DNA of 64,000 bases from Paracoccaceae bacterium (GCA_024304985.1 JAMWZC010000002.1:558001-622000), one strand, 5' to 3'; counted from the stretch's first letter, positions 17,810-27,178 are shown. The notes: a model not told the origin generated them from the sequence alone. Made by a program: numbers and translations.

Positions 17810-19021
17810 TTATTGCGCCACGCCGAAGCGCGCCTCCCAATCGGCGGCGATGCGCTGCATCCAGCTGGGATGCGGCTCGGGCAGGGCAGGGCCAAGATCG
17901 GCGGGTGACAGAGTCGCGACCCCCAGATCCAGCGCCGCGAACCGTGCCGCATCCTCGGCCGAAAGCTTGCCCATCGACAGAACCGTCGGCGTGCCCATAA
18001 CGGCGGCATCCTGCTTGTGCAACTGCGCCTCGACCGACATCAGGTAATTGGCCACGACCATCGCGCCTGCCTTGGCATTGGCATTGAACGGAATTGCCAG
18101 GAAACTCGCGTTCCCGATCGTGCCCCCGTCCAGAACCATGCTCCTCACCGTGTCGGGCAGCTCGAAATTCGCAATCGCCGCCGAGGCTTCACCGGGGCTG
18201 AAAGAAATCGCGATGTCGATCTCGCCATCCGCCATCAACTGCCGCTGTGCCGGGCCGTTCTGGGGATAGGCTTTGCCCTCGCGCCACAGGCCGGGCGTCA
18301 GCGCGGTGATATACTCCCACAATGGGGCCGTCACGGTCTCGTAATTGGCCTCTTCCACAGGGGCGTAAAGCGGATCACGATCCGTCACCAGTTCCAGAAG
18401 CGCCTGTTTCAGAAAGGTCGTGCCCAGAAAATCAGGCGGCTGCGGATAGGTGAAGCGCCCCGGATTGGCCTGAGTCCAGTCCAGAAACTCCAGCATGGTG
18501 CGCGGCGGTGCGGCCACGCGGGCGCTGTCATAATAGAACACAACCCGCGCCATGCTCCACGGTACTTCCAGCCCCTCGACCGGCACGGTGAAATCCTCGA
18601 TCAAAGCCGGATTCTCTTCGGGATCGACCAGCGCCCAGTTCGGGATATCCTCGGACCACGGCCCGAACAGCAACCCGTTCTCCTTCATCGCGGCGAAATT
18701 CGCCCCGTTGATCCAGATCAGGTCGATCGACCCGCCCGTCGTCTGGCCCGCCGCCTTTTCGCTGACAACGGTGCTGACGGCGGTCGCGGTGTCCGACAGC
18801 TTCACATGCTCCAGCGTGACGCCGAAATTGTCCTTCACCTGCTGACCGGCCCAGGCGATATAATCATTGGTGCGCGGATCACCGCCCCAGGCGTTCCAAT
18901 AGACCGTCTGCCCCCGCGCCTCCTCCAGCACGGCATCCCAGTCTTTCGGATCAGGCTCGGCAAATGCGGGCAGGGCAAGGCCCGCGGCAAGGGCGACAAG
19001 GGCGGTCAGTCTGGCAATCAT
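17810..19021 (-). CDS. ABC importer substrate-binding protein, YnjB-like
   Basis: The 403-residue protein has a signal peptide (MIARLTALVALAAGLALPAFA, cut before EPDP). It then shows the YnjB-type segments ARGQTVYWNAWGGDPRTNDYI, DLIWINGANFAAMKENGLL and VPWSMARVVFYYDSARVA. YnjB belongs to the thiamine/iron/sulfate-type solute-binding fold but its ligand is not established. The ATG at 19021 was chosen over an upstream in-frame start because the signal peptide begins there. The gene heads a ynjBCD-type operon and is divergent from the reductive dehalogenase fusion, sharing a 180-base promoter region (19022-19201). A role in feeding that enzyme is a testable guess only. Confidence 0.88.
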   Translation of the reverse strand: MIARLTALVALAAGLALPAFAEPDPKDWDAVLEEARGQTVYWNAWGGDPRTNDYIAWAGQQVKDNFGVTLEHVKLSDTATAVSTVVSEKAAGQTTGGSIDLIWINGANFAAMKENGLLFGPWSEDIPNWALVDPEENPALIEDFTVPVEGLEVPWSMARVVFYYDSARVAAPPRTMLEFLDWTQANPGRFTYPQPPDFLGTTFLKQALLELVTDRDPLYAPVEEANYETVTAPLWEYITALTPGLWREGKAYPQNGPAQRQLMADGEIDIAISFSPGEASAAIANFELPDTVRSMVLDGGTIGNASFLAIPFNANAKAGAMVVANYLMSVEAQLHKQDAAVMGTPTVLSMGKLSAEDAARFAALDLGVATLSPADLGPALPEPHPSWMQRIAADWEARFGVAQ

Positions 19022-19201
19022 GAAGTGTCTCTTTTCCCTAAACGGCCTCTGACGGGCCATGCCATCCGAGAAACACCGCCCCGCGCCATGTCGTCAACCG
19101 CGACCTTTACACAATTTCGTTGAAGCCTGATTAAAGCGCCCCTTTACACCCCCGCCACCTTCGCCTTGACTGGCGCGACCGATACGACCGGGGAGGGTCC
19201 G

Positions 19202-22200
19202 ATGGGCATGCGTTTTTTCTCGGACAAGGACCGGCCCGTCCATCTTGGGCCCTATCCGCTGGAACGGCTGACCCGGTGCGACACGCAGCCTGACCCGTCC
19301 GCCGTGCCGCGCATGCCGGCGCTGAATTTCCACCGCCCCGATGCGCCGCAAAGCATCGTGAACGCGATGGGCGAATATCAGGCCATGCTGGACGCGATCC
19401 GCGACGGGCTGGTGAACCGCGCCCGCGCCGTGATCCCCGATGATCCGCAGACCCGCGCCAACCACCTGAAAGCCTTCGGCTATTTCTCGGATGCCTCGAT
19501 GGTCGGCATCGGTCCGGTCACGCCTGCGATGATGCTGGACCAGCCTCGCCGGAACCCCGATATCGACCGCCTGGCCCATGATCTGCGGACCCGTCAGACC
19601 AAGACGCTGGCGTCAGGTATCGACATGATCATGGCCGATCTCAAGGAGTCGATGGAGGCCCCGCCGCGCGGCATCCACGGCCATCACACCGCGCTGATTT
19701 TTCTTTATGAGCATCACCGCGATCCCAAACCGGATGAGGCCGGGGCCGACTGGATCATCGACGCGCAAGCCCATCGCGCCTGCCTGCGCGGGTCCGAAAC
19801 CGCCGTGGTTCTGGCCAATTACATCCGCCTTCTGGGCTTCGATGCCTGCGCGCACAGCTATACGACGTCGGATGTGGACCTGCACCGTCTGGCCGTGGCC
19901 GCTGGCCTCGCCACGGTCGAGGACGGCACGCTTGTAGCCCCGTGGCTGGGGCCCCGCTTCGGGCTGGCCGCCGTGACCACGGATCTGGACCTGACCCATG
20001 ACCGCCCGCTTGCGCCCATGGCGCAGCAACCGTGGTTCCGCACCCAAGGCCCCGCGTGGTGGCTGGGCAAGGGGTTCGCCAAATCCGCGCTGAACCGTGA
20101 CCCCTTCCGCCGCCGCGCCTATGCGATGGGCGCGCATCCGTTCGAGACGCTGAAACGCGTGGACAGTCCCACCACCTATATTGACGAGCCGCGCGTGGCC
20201 CGCGTCCCCAAGCGCGCCGATCTTTTCGCCCGCGCGCAATTCGGCGATCTGGGCAAGGCCGCGCAAAAGGGGGCGACGGGTGGGCATTATGTCCGCAAAT
20301 CAGCCCCCAGCACCGCACAACGCCGCGTCCTCGGGGCTTTCGTGCTGCTACAGGACGGCGATCCCGCACCCGCCAAAACTCCGCTCGATCCGGCACGGGC
20401 CGCCGATCTGGTCAAGGCCTCCGCCTATTTCCTTGGCGTCGATGCCGTGGGCATCTCGCGCTGCCCGGATTGGGCGTGGTATTCCCATGACGCCACAGGC
20501 ACCCCCATCGACCCGCCCCATGATCAGGCGATCAGCATGATCATCGACCAGGGGTTCGAGACGATGGCAGGCGCCTCCGGCGACGACTGGATCAGCGTCG
20601 CCCAGTCCATGCGCGCTTACCTGCGTTTCTCGCTGCTGGGCGGTGTCATCGCGCGGCAGATCCGCAATCTCGGCTACAAGGCCAAGGCCCATAGCGTCAT
20701 GGATGGAGAGGTCTTGCAGCCACCCCTTTTGCTGCTGTCAGGGCTGGGAGAGGTCAGCCGGATCGGCGAAGTGATCCTCAACCCTTTCCTCGGCCCGCGC
20801 CTGAAATCGGGTGTGGTGACCACCGATCTGCCGATGGCACATGACCGCCCGATCGACTTCGGATTGCAGCGTTTTTGTGAATCCTGCAACAAATGCGCGC
20901 GCGAATGCCCCTCCGGCGCAATCACCGCCGGTCCAAAGCTGATGTTCAACGGCTACGAGATCTGGAAATCCGATAGCCAGAAATGCGCGACCTACCGCAT
21001 CACCACACCGGGCGGCGCGATGTGCGGCCGCTGCATGAAAACCTGCCCGTGGAACCTTGAAGGGCTTTTCGCCGAAAAACCATTCCGCTGGGCCGCGATG
21101 AACCTGCCCGGCGCGGCCCCGGTTCTGGCACGGCTGGACGATGCGCTGGACAAAGGCGGTCTGAACCCGGTCAAGACATGGTGGTGGGACCTTGAGATCG
21201 AGGAGAATGGCGGCTATCGCCCGACCCGTCCCCCGGTCAACCGCCGCGATCTGCAAAAAGACCTGCACCTGCGCTATGCGGATCAGACGCTGGCCGTCTA
21301 TCCCGCGCCCTTGGCGCCGCATCCCTGGCCCTATCCCGCGCCGATGGACCGCGAGGCCGGGATTGCCGCCTATCAGGCGATGATCCCCGCAGCCGAGCAC
21401 CGCGCAAGGCTGGCACAAGGCGACGTGAGCCATATCCACCGCTACACCGTCCCGCAGGACGCCCCTGTGATCGAGGTCCGCGTGTCCAAAGTGGATCGCA
21501 TGACGCCCGATGTGACCAAATTCGAATTCACCGCCCCCGATGGCGGTGACCTGCCCGCATGGACCGCAGGCGCGCATCTGGATATCGTCGTCGCCCCCGA
21601 ATACCTGCGGCAATATTCGATGTCCGGCGATCCGGCGGACCGGTCCAGATACCAGATCGGCGTGCTGCGCGAGGATACCGGACGCGGCGGATCAAAGCTG
21701 ATGCACCGTATCTTCACACCGGTGCGGCGGGTGTTCATCTCGAAACCCATCAACCATTTCGATCTGGTCGAGGACGCGACGCGGATTCTTCTGATGGGCG
21801 GCGGGATCGGCGTCACCCCGATGATCGCCTTCGCCCACCGCCTGCACGCGCTGGGCCGGGATTTCACGCTGCACTATTCCTGCGCCAGCCGCGCGGCGGC
21901 GGGCTATCTTGACGATCTGGCAGCCTTTCCCTGGGCCGACCGCGTGCACCTGCATTTTTCCGACGAAGGCACCCGCGCCGATCTGGACGCGATCCTCGCA
22001 GGCTACCGAGACGGCTGGCATGTCTATACATGCGGACCCACCCGCTACATGGACGCCGTCATCGCCGCCGCGGAACGGCAGGGCTACCCGGATGACGCCC
22101 GGCATCTGGAATACTTCGCCGTCCCTGACATGCCCGATTACGTCAACCACCCTTTCACCCTGCGACTGGCCCGCACGGGGCGCGACCTGCTGATCCCCGC

Positions 22201-22414
22201 CGACCGCAGCGCCACCGACGTTCTGGCCGACGCGGGCATCCACGTCGATGTGAAATGCGCCGATGGCATCTGTGGCGTTTGCAAATGCGGGCTGGTCGCG
22301 GGCGCTGTCGAACACCGCGACTTCGTGCTGTCACACGCCCAACGCGACGGCGCGATCATCCTGTGCCAAAGTCGTGCGGCGGAACCGGACGGGGTCATCA
22401 CCGTCGATCTGTGA
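19202..22414 (+). CDS. Self-contained reductive dehalogenase: corrinoid/4Fe-4S dehalogenase fused to FMN-NAD(P)-[2Fe-2S] reductase
   Basis: This 1070-residue protein joins two modules. The first (about 1-730) is a reductive-dehalogenase-type corrinoid domain ending in two ferredoxin motifs: Cys559, 562, 565, 569 (CESCNKCARECP) and Cys595, 608, 611, 615 (CGRCMKTCPW). Within it residues 190-270 and 470-550 look like an internal duplication (both contain LGPR..VTTDL..HDRP-like sequence). The second (about 750-1070) is a phthalate-dioxygenase-reductase-type unit: FMN motif RQYSMSG, NAD motif GGGIGVTPM (866-874), TCGP, and a plant-type [2Fe-2S] domain with Cys1019, 1024, 1027 and 1055. This layout is that of the catabolic, oxygen-tolerant enzymes BhbA and NpRdhA, which remove halogens from halophenols using NADPH. 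There is no twin-arginine signal and no membrane anchor protein gene, so it is cytoplasmic and non-respiratory. GGGAGGGTCC precedes the chosen ATG; GTG or ATG codons slightly upstream or two codons later are alternatives. Confidence 0.92.
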   Translation: MGMRFFSDKDRPVHLGPYPLERLTRCDTQPDPSAVPRMPALNFHRPDAPQSIVNAMGEYQAMLDAIRDGLVNRARAVIPDDPQTRANHLKAFGYFSDASMVGIGPVTPAMMLDQPRRNPDIDRLAHDLRTRQTKTLASGIDMIMADLKESMEAPPRGIHGHHTALIFLYEHHRDPKPDEAGADWIIDAQAHRACLRGSETAVVLANYIRLLGFDACAHSYTTSDVDLHRLAVAAGLATVEDGTLVAPWLGPRFGLAAVTTDLDLTHDRPLAPMAQQPWFRTQGPAWWLGKGFAKSALNRDPFRRRAYAMGAHPFETLKRVDSPTTYIDEPRVARVPKRADLFARAQFGDLGKAAQKGATGGHYVRKSAPSTAQRRVLGAFVLLQDGDPAPAKTPLDPARAADLVKASAYFLGVDAVGISRCPDWAWYSHDATGTPIDPPHDQAISMIIDQGFETMAGASGDDWISVAQSMRAYLRFSLLGGVIARQIRNLGYKAKAHSVMDGEVLQPPLLLLSGLGEVSRIGEVILNPFLGPRLKSGVVTTDLPMAHDRPIDFGLQRFCESCNKCARECPSGAITAGPKLMFNGYEIWKSDSQKCATYRITTPGGAMCGRCMKTCPWNLEGLFAEKPFRWAAMNLPGAAPVLARLDDALDKGGLNPVKTWWWDLEIEENGGYRPTRPPVNRRDLQKDLHLRYADQTLAVYPAPLAPHPWPYPAPMDREAGIAAYQAMIPAAEHRARLAQGDVSHIHRYTVPQDAPVIEVRVSKVDRMTPDVTKFEFTAPDGGDLPAWTAGAHLDIVVAPEYLRQYSMSGDPADRSRYQIGVLREDTGRGGSKLMHRIFTPVRRVFISKPINHFDLVEDATRILLMGGGIGVTPMIAFAHRLHALGRDFTLHYSCASRAAAGYLDDLAAFPWADRVHLHFSDEGTRADLDAILAGYRDGWHVYTCGPTRYMDAVIAAAERQGYPDDARHLEYFAVPDMPDYVNHPFTLRLARTGRDLLIPADRSATDVLADAGIHVDVKCADGICGVCKCGLVAGAVEHRDFVLSHAQRDGAIILCQSRAAEPDGVITVDL

Positions 22415-22542
22415 CCTTTGCCTGTCTGTTGAGCAGTCCGCAGCCAAGGCCCCACGATCCGCCCTGTCGGGCTGCCTTGGATCTTGCGGGCGCGCCACGT
22501 GGCTGGCTAGGCTTTCCCCAATCCGACATCGCAAAGGTCCCC

Positions 22543-22932
22543 ATGCGCCAGCTTTCCCCCGCCAGCATCGCCCCGCCCTTTGCCCGCTATGCCCACGGCG
22601 TCGAACTGCCCGCCGGGTGGCGCATCGCGCGCACCTCTGGCCAATTGGGGCTGGCGGCGGATGGCACCGTGCCGGACAACGCACATGATCAGGCGCGGAT
22701 CTGCTTCGCCAATATCACCGCCATTCTGGCCGAGGCGGGGATGGGTCCGGCCGATGTCATGCATCTGGCCGCCTATGTCACGGATCGCGCCCATATGGCG
22801 GGTTACATGCAGGCGCGCGACGCATTTCTGGCCGATGTCACCCGCCTGCCCACATCGACGCTGATCATCGTGTCAGGCTTCACCCGCCCCGAATTCAAGG
22901 TCGAGATCGAGGTGATCGCCGCCGCGCCCTGA
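22543..22932 (+). CDS. RidA/YjgF/UK114-family protein lacking the deaminase arginine
   Basis: The 129-residue protein has the Rid fold pattern: RTSGQLGLAADGTV, an internal helix NITAILAEAGMGPADVMHLAAYVTD, and the C-terminal KVEIEVIAA strand. In true RidA imine deaminases an Arg lies in the segment PARS just before the last strands; here the matching position reads PTSTLIIVSG, so the key Arg is missing. That places it in one of the Rid4-7-like subfamilies of unknown function. AAAGG precedes the ATG at 22543. It starts 128 bases after the dehalogenase fusion on the same strand, so cotranscription is possible but not shown. Confidence 0.85.
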   Translation: MRQLSPASIAPPFARYAHGVELPAGWRIARTSGQLGLAADGTVPDNAHDQARICFANITAILAEAGMGPADVMHLAAYVTDRAHMAGYMQARDAFLADVTRLPTSTLIIVSGFTRPEFKVEIEVIAAAP

Positions 22933-22941
22933 CCCCGTCCG

Positions 22942-24234
22942 TCAGACCACCACATCCATCGCCGTCTGGTCGCCCACGCCGAACACACGCTTGTAGCGCG
23001 CAATCTCGGCCTCGGGTCCCATCGCCTTGTTGGGGTTGTCCGACAGCTTGACAGTGGGTCGCCCATCCGCCGACACCGCCTTGCACACAAGGCTGAACGG
23101 CGCCAAGGCATCCCCTGCCACCAACCCGCGGAAGTCATTGGTCAACAGCGTGCCCCAGCCAAAGGATGGCCGCACCCGCCCTGCAAACTGCTTTTGCAAT
23201 TCGGCGATCTTGGCCACGTCCAGCCCGTCCGAGAAGATCACCAGCTTCTGCCGCGGGTCCTCGCCCCGGCTTTTCCACCAGTCAATCGCCACCTCCGCGC
23301 CCGTCGCCGGATCGCCGCTGTCGATGCGGATGCCGGTCCAGCCTGCCAGCCAGTCGGGCGCATTCTGCAAGAACCCCTTGGTGCCATAGGTGTCGGGCAG
23401 GATGATCCGCAGATTGCCGTCATGTTCCTCATGCCAGTCGGCCAGCACCTTGTAAGGCGCCTCGCGCAGGGCATCATCATCCTCGGCCAAGGCGGCATAG
23501 ACCATGGGCAGCTCATGGGCATTGGTGCCGATCGCCTCGATATCCCGCTTCATCGCGATATGGCAGTTGGACGTGCCCACGAATTTCTCGCCCAAGCCCT
23601 CGATCAAGGCCTGCACGCAACGATCCTGCCACAGATAGGAATGCCGCCGCCGCGTCCCGAAATCCGCCAGTCGCAGGCCATCCACCTCGCGCAGCGCCTC
23701 GACCTTTTCCCACAGCTTCGTCATCGCGCGGGCATAGAGCACCTGCAACTCGAACCGCCCCATCGTGTTCAGCACCGCCCGCCCGCGCAACTCCATCAGC
23801 ACGGCCAGCGCCGGGATCTCCCACATCATCACCTCGGGCCAGCTGCCCTCGAAGGTCAGCTCATACTGGTCGCCCTTGCGCTCCAGATGATAGGGCGGCA
23901 GGCGCAGCGCCTCGAACCACTCCATGAAATCGGGGCGGAACATCTGCCGCTTGCCGTAAAACGTGTTCCCGCGCAGATAGGTGCTTTCTCCCCGCGTCAG
24001 CGACAACGAGCGGATGTGATCCAACTGCTCGCGCAACTCGCCTTCGTCGATCAGCTTGGCCAGCGGCACATGCGCGGACCGGTTGATCAGGCTGAACGTC
24101 ACCTGCGTGTCCGGCTTGTTGCGGAACACCGACTGGCACATCAGCAGTTTATAGAAATCCGTATCGATCAGAGACCGCACGATCGGGTCGATCTTCCAGC
24201 GATGATTCCAGACGCGGGTGGCGATATCGACCAT
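22942..24234 (-). CDS. pncB: Nicotinate phosphoribosyltransferase
   Basis: This 430-residue enzyme makes nicotinate mononucleotide from nicotinate and PRPP in the NAD salvage pathway. The N-terminal SLIDTDFYKLLMCQSVF motif, FGTRRRHSYLWQDRC, the phosphoregulatory-His region GTSNCHIAMKRDI and the C-terminal IRIDSGDPATGAEVAIDW, FSDGLDVAKI and FGWGTLLTND segments are all diagnostic. The length fits the family. pncA lies 62 bases upstream on the same strand, so the two consecutive steps nicotinamide to nicotinate to NaMN are encoded together. Confidence 0.97.
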   Translation of the reverse strand: MVDIATRVWNHRWKIDPIVRSLIDTDFYKLLMCQSVFRNKPDTQVTFSLINRSAHVPLAKLIDEGELREQLDHIRSLSLTRGESTYLRGNTFYGKRQMFRPDFMEWFEALRLPPYHLERKGDQYELTFEGSWPEVMMWEIPALAVLMELRGRAVLNTMGRFELQVLYARAMTKLWEKVEALREVDGLRLADFGTRRRHSYLWQDRCVQALIEGLGEKFVGTSNCHIAMKRDIEAIGTNAHELPMVYAALAEDDDALREAPYKVLADWHEEHDGNLRIILPDTYGTKGFLQNAPDWLAGWTGIRIDSGDPATGAEVAIDWWKSRGEDPRQKLVIFSDGLDVAKIAELQKQFAGRVRPSFGWGTLLTNDFRGLVAGDALAPFSLVCKAVSADGRPTVKLSDNPNKAMGPEAEIARYKRVFGVGDQTAMDVVV

Positions 24235-24296
24235 GGGATGGCTCCGTCAATGTGCCTTGCGGTTAAAGCAAAGGCAGGTCCCGCGTGCAAGCCGCG

Positions 24297-24893
24297 TCAG
24301 ACCAGCCGCACACCCGCCGCCCGCATCGCACCCAGCGCCGCCTCCAGCGATCCGTTCAGGTCGATCCCCCGGCACAGGTCCAGTCGCACGGTCACGTCAA
24401 AGCCCAGCCGCGCCGCATCCTGCGCCGAATAGGCGACGCAGAAATCGGTCGCCAATCCCACCAGCACCAGATCCGTGATCCCGCGCGCGCGCAGATACCC
24501 CTCCAGCCCGGTGGGGGTGGTCTTGTCATTCTCGAAGAACGCGGAATAGCTGTCGATGGCGCGGCGAAACCCCTTGCGGATGATCAGGTCCGCCGGATCG
24601 GTGTGCAGCGCGGCGTGGAAGTCCGCACCTGTGCTGCCCTGCACGCAATGATCCGGCCACAGAACCTGCGGGCCATAGGGCATCTCGGTCAGGTCATAGG
24701 CCGCGGCCCCCGGATGCTCGGACGCGAAGGACGAATGATCAGCCGGATGCCAGTCCTGCGTCAGCACCACGCAAGGCACCTCCTGCATCAGGGCGTTGAT
24801 CCCGGGGATGATCGCATCGCCATCCGTCACGGCCAGCGCACCGCCGGGGCAGAAATCGTTCTGCACATCGATCACGATCAGAGCTTGGGTCAT
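24297..24893 (-). CDS. pncA: Nicotinamidase/pyrazinamidase
   Basis: The 198-residue isochorismatase-fold hydrolase converts nicotinamide to nicotinate. The catalytic Asp lies in VIDVQNDFCPGGAL (residues 7-20), metal ligands in TQDWHPADHSSF, and the nucleophile Cys in LVGLATDFCVAYSAQDA. PDHCVQGS is also conserved. The gene leads a pncA-pncB unit and is divergent from trhO, with 110 bases between start codons. Confidence 0.97.
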   Translation of the reverse strand: MTQALIVIDVQNDFCPGGALAVTDGDAIIPGINALMQEVPCVVLTQDWHPADHSSFASEHPGAAAYDLTEMPYGPQVLWPDHCVQGSTGADFHAALHTDPADLIIRKGFRRAIDSYSAFFENDKTTPTGLEGYLRARGITDLVLVGLATDFCVAYSAQDAARLGFDVTVRLDLCRGIDLNGSLEAALGAMRAAGVRLV

Positions 24894-25003
24894 GGGCGGG
24901 CCTCCTTCTTTGCGTCAAAGGGGTAGGGGCTGGGGCGGCGCGCGTCAATCTGACATGTCAGCCGGGCTTGCGCCAAACCCGCGCCGGGCGTAAATCGCGC
25001 CCC

Positions 25004-25918
25004 ATGTATACCGTCGCCGCCCTCTATCACTTCACGCGCTTCGATGATCCCGCCGCGATCAAGCCGGGGCTGGCGCAACTGTGCTGTGCGCGTGGCGTGA
25101 CCGGCACACTGCTGCTGGCGCGCGAGGGGATCAACGGCACCATCGCCGGCAGTCGTGACGCCATCGACGCCGTTCTGTCCCATATCCGCGCCCTGCCGGG
25201 TTGTGCCGACCTCGAATGGAAGGAAAGCACCGCCAGCCAGCCGCCTTTCGCCCGCATGAAAGTGCGGCTGAAGCGCGAGATCGTGACGATGGGCCAGCCC
25301 GATGTCGATCCGCGCGCCCGTGTCGGCCATTATGTCGATCCCGCCGACTGGAACGCGCTCATCACCGCGCCAGATGTGGCCGTAATCGACACCCGCAACG
25401 ATTACGAGGTGGCCATCGGCACTTTTCAAGGCGCCGTCGATCCACAAACCGCCAGCTTCCGCGACTTCCCCGCATGGTGGGAGGCGAACAAGCACCGCTT
25501 TCACAACAAGCGCATCGCCATGTTCTGCACCGGCGGCATCCGCTGCGAGAAAAGCACGAATTACCTGCTGGGGCAGGGGGTGGATCAGGTCTATCACCTC
25601 AAGGGCGGCATCCTGAAATATCTGGAGGAAGTGCCCGAGGATCAAAGCACATGGCAGGGCGAATGTTTCGTCTTTGACCGCCGCGTGTCCGTGGGCCACG
25701 GGTTGACCGAAGGCCCGCATCTTCTGTGCCACGCCTGCCGCCGCCCGATCCTTCCGCAAGACCGCAGCCACCCTGCTTTCGAGGAAGGCGTCGCCTGCCA
25801 TCACTGCGTGGACGAGACAAGCGCCGAGGACAAGGTGCGCTTTCGCGAGCGCCAGAAGCAGATCGACCTAGCCCGCGCGCGGGGCGAGGTGCATCTGGGT
25901 GGCGTGACCGGGCTTTGA
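25004..25918 (+). CDS. trhO: tRNA uridine(34) hydroxylase TrhO (YceA), rhodanese-type
   Basis: The 304-residue protein has an N-terminal acylphosphatase-like domain (GTLLLAREGINGTIAG), a rhodanese domain with catalytic Cys in MFCTGGIRCEKSTNYL, and a C-terminal Cys-rich tail (CHACRRPI and CHHC). It installs 5-hydroxyuridine at wobble position 34 of tRNAs using oxygen. The ATG at 25004 begins the conserved YTVAALYHF segment; an upstream in-frame ATG adds 12 basic residues. A short repeat (25931-25955) follows the stop codon. Confidence 0.95.
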   Translation: MYTVAALYHFTRFDDPAAIKPGLAQLCCARGVTGTLLLAREGINGTIAGSRDAIDAVLSHIRALPGCADLEWKESTASQPPFARMKVRLKREIVTMGQPDVDPRARVGHYVDPADWNALITAPDVAVIDTRNDYEVAIGTFQGAVDPQTASFRDFPAWWEANKHRFHNKRIAMFCTGGIRCEKSTNYLLGQGVDQVYHLKGGILKYLEEVPEDQSTWQGECFVFDRRVSVGHGLTEGPHLLCHACRRPILPQDRSHPAFEEGVACHHCVDETSAEDKVRFRERQKQIDLARARGEVHLGGVTGL

Positions 25919-25930
25919 GGCTGGATTTTT

Positions 25931-25955
25931 GAGTATTTGTAGAACGATGAAGGGG
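25931..25955 (+). repeat. Short post-stop repeat, GAGTATTT variant
   Basis: GAGTATTTGTAGAACGATGA and the following AGGGG lie 12 bases after the trhO stop. A close relative (GAGTATTTGCGAAACGAGGA then AGGG) is at 55234-55257, and looser relatives follow argF, argD and znuB. Confidence 0.5.
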
Positions 25956-25963
25956 CAGGGCCT

Positions 25964-27178
25964 CTAAGCTGCCGCCAACCGCATGGCGCGGCGCGCGCGG
26001 GTCAGGATCAAGAGCATGATCCCGATATTCAGGAAATTCCACGCGATCCCGTTGATGAAGGCCATCTCATAGCTGCCCGTCACGTCATAGATCCAGCCCG
26101 ACATCCAGCCGCCAATCGCCATGCCCACGATGGTGGCCATGATCACAAAGCCGACCCGTGCGCCGGCTTCCCGCGCGGGCATGTATTCGCGCACGATCAC
26201 CGCATAGCTGGGCACGATCCCGCCCTGGCTCAGGCCGAAAATCAGGCTGACCACATAAAGCGACACGAGGCCCCCCGCAGGCAGATAGAGAAACAGCGCC
26301 AGACATTGCAGCGCCGACCCGATCAAGAGCGTCATCACGCCGCCCAACCGATCCGCCAAAAGGCCGGAAATCAGCCGCGACACCACACCGCCCAGCAGCA
26401 TCAGCGACAGCATCTCGGCCCCGACCGCAGGGCCATAGCCCAGATCCACGCAATAGGCCACGATATGCACCTGCGGCATCGACATGGCGACACAGCAGCC
26501 GATCCCCGCCAGCCCCAGCAGCCACATCAGGGCACGCGGCGAAAACCCCGCCGATTTAGCCCGCGCGGCTGTGATGCTGTCCGAATGCGCGCTGGCCTCC
26601 AGCGGCACGCGGGCGCGCAGGAACAGCGACAGCGGGATCACCCCCACCACCACTGCAACAGCCAGCACCATATACACCGTGCGCCAGCCGCTTTCTTCCA
26701 GCACGCCGGCCAGAAGCATGGGCCAGATTGCGCCCGACAGGTAATTCCCGCTGGCCGCAATCGCCACGGCGATGCCGCGCCGCTTCAGGAACCACAGAGA
26801 GATATCGGCGATCAGCGGGCCAAAGCTGGCCGCCGTGCCGAAGCCGATCACGAATTGCAGGAATGTCAGCGTCCAGACCGATCCCGCGACCGAGGCCAGC
26901 GCGAATCCGCCCCCGATCGTCAGCGCCGCCGCCGACAAGGCGAAGGAGATCCCGAACCGATCCACCGCCCGCCCGATCACCAGATTGCCCAAGGCAAAGC
27001 CGATCATTGTCAGCGTATAGGGCAAGGACGCATCCGCCCGCGCCGTCTGAAACTCGGCCTGCATCGCGGGCATGATCACGATGATCGCCCACATGCCGAC
27101 ATTGCCGATCGTGGCGATCAGCAGCGACACGGCCAACCGTGTCCAGGAATAGCGACTGTCGAGTGCGTCAATGCCCAT
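25964..27178 (-). CDS. MFS transporter, monocarboxylate/oxalate-formate-like group
   Basis: This 404-residue protein has about 12 membrane segments. The motif-A-like loop GRAVDRFGISFALSA between helices 2 and 3, and SGLLADRLGGVMTLL in the second half, are typical of the facilitator superfamily. The even spread of small residues in helix 1 and VRFGPLIADISLWFLKRRGIAVAIAASGNYLSG-like helix 4-5 sequence resemble the CynX/OFA/MCT branch, which moves small organic anions. Substrate is not predictable. It is alone, convergent with trhO and divergent from the phosphatidyltransferase gene. Confidence 0.88.
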   Translation of the reverse strand: MGIDALDSRYSWTRLAVSLLIATIGNVGMWAIIVIMPAMQAEFQTARADASLPYTLTMIGFALGNLVIGRAVDRFGISFALSAAALTIGGGFALASVAGSVWTLTFLQFVIGFGTAASFGPLIADISLWFLKRRGIAVAIAASGNYLSGAIWPMLLAGVLEESGWRTVYMVLAVAVVVGVIPLSLFLRARVPLEASAHSDSITAARAKSAGFSPRALMWLLGLAGIGCCVAMSMPQVHIVAYCVDLGYGPAVGAEMLSLMLLGGVVSRLISGLLADRLGGVMTLLIGSALQCLALFLYLPAGGLVSLYVVSLIFGLSQGGIVPSYAVIVREYMPAREAGARVGFVIMATIVGMAIGGWMSGWIYDVTGSYEMAFINGIAWNFLNIGIMLLILTRARRAMRLAAA

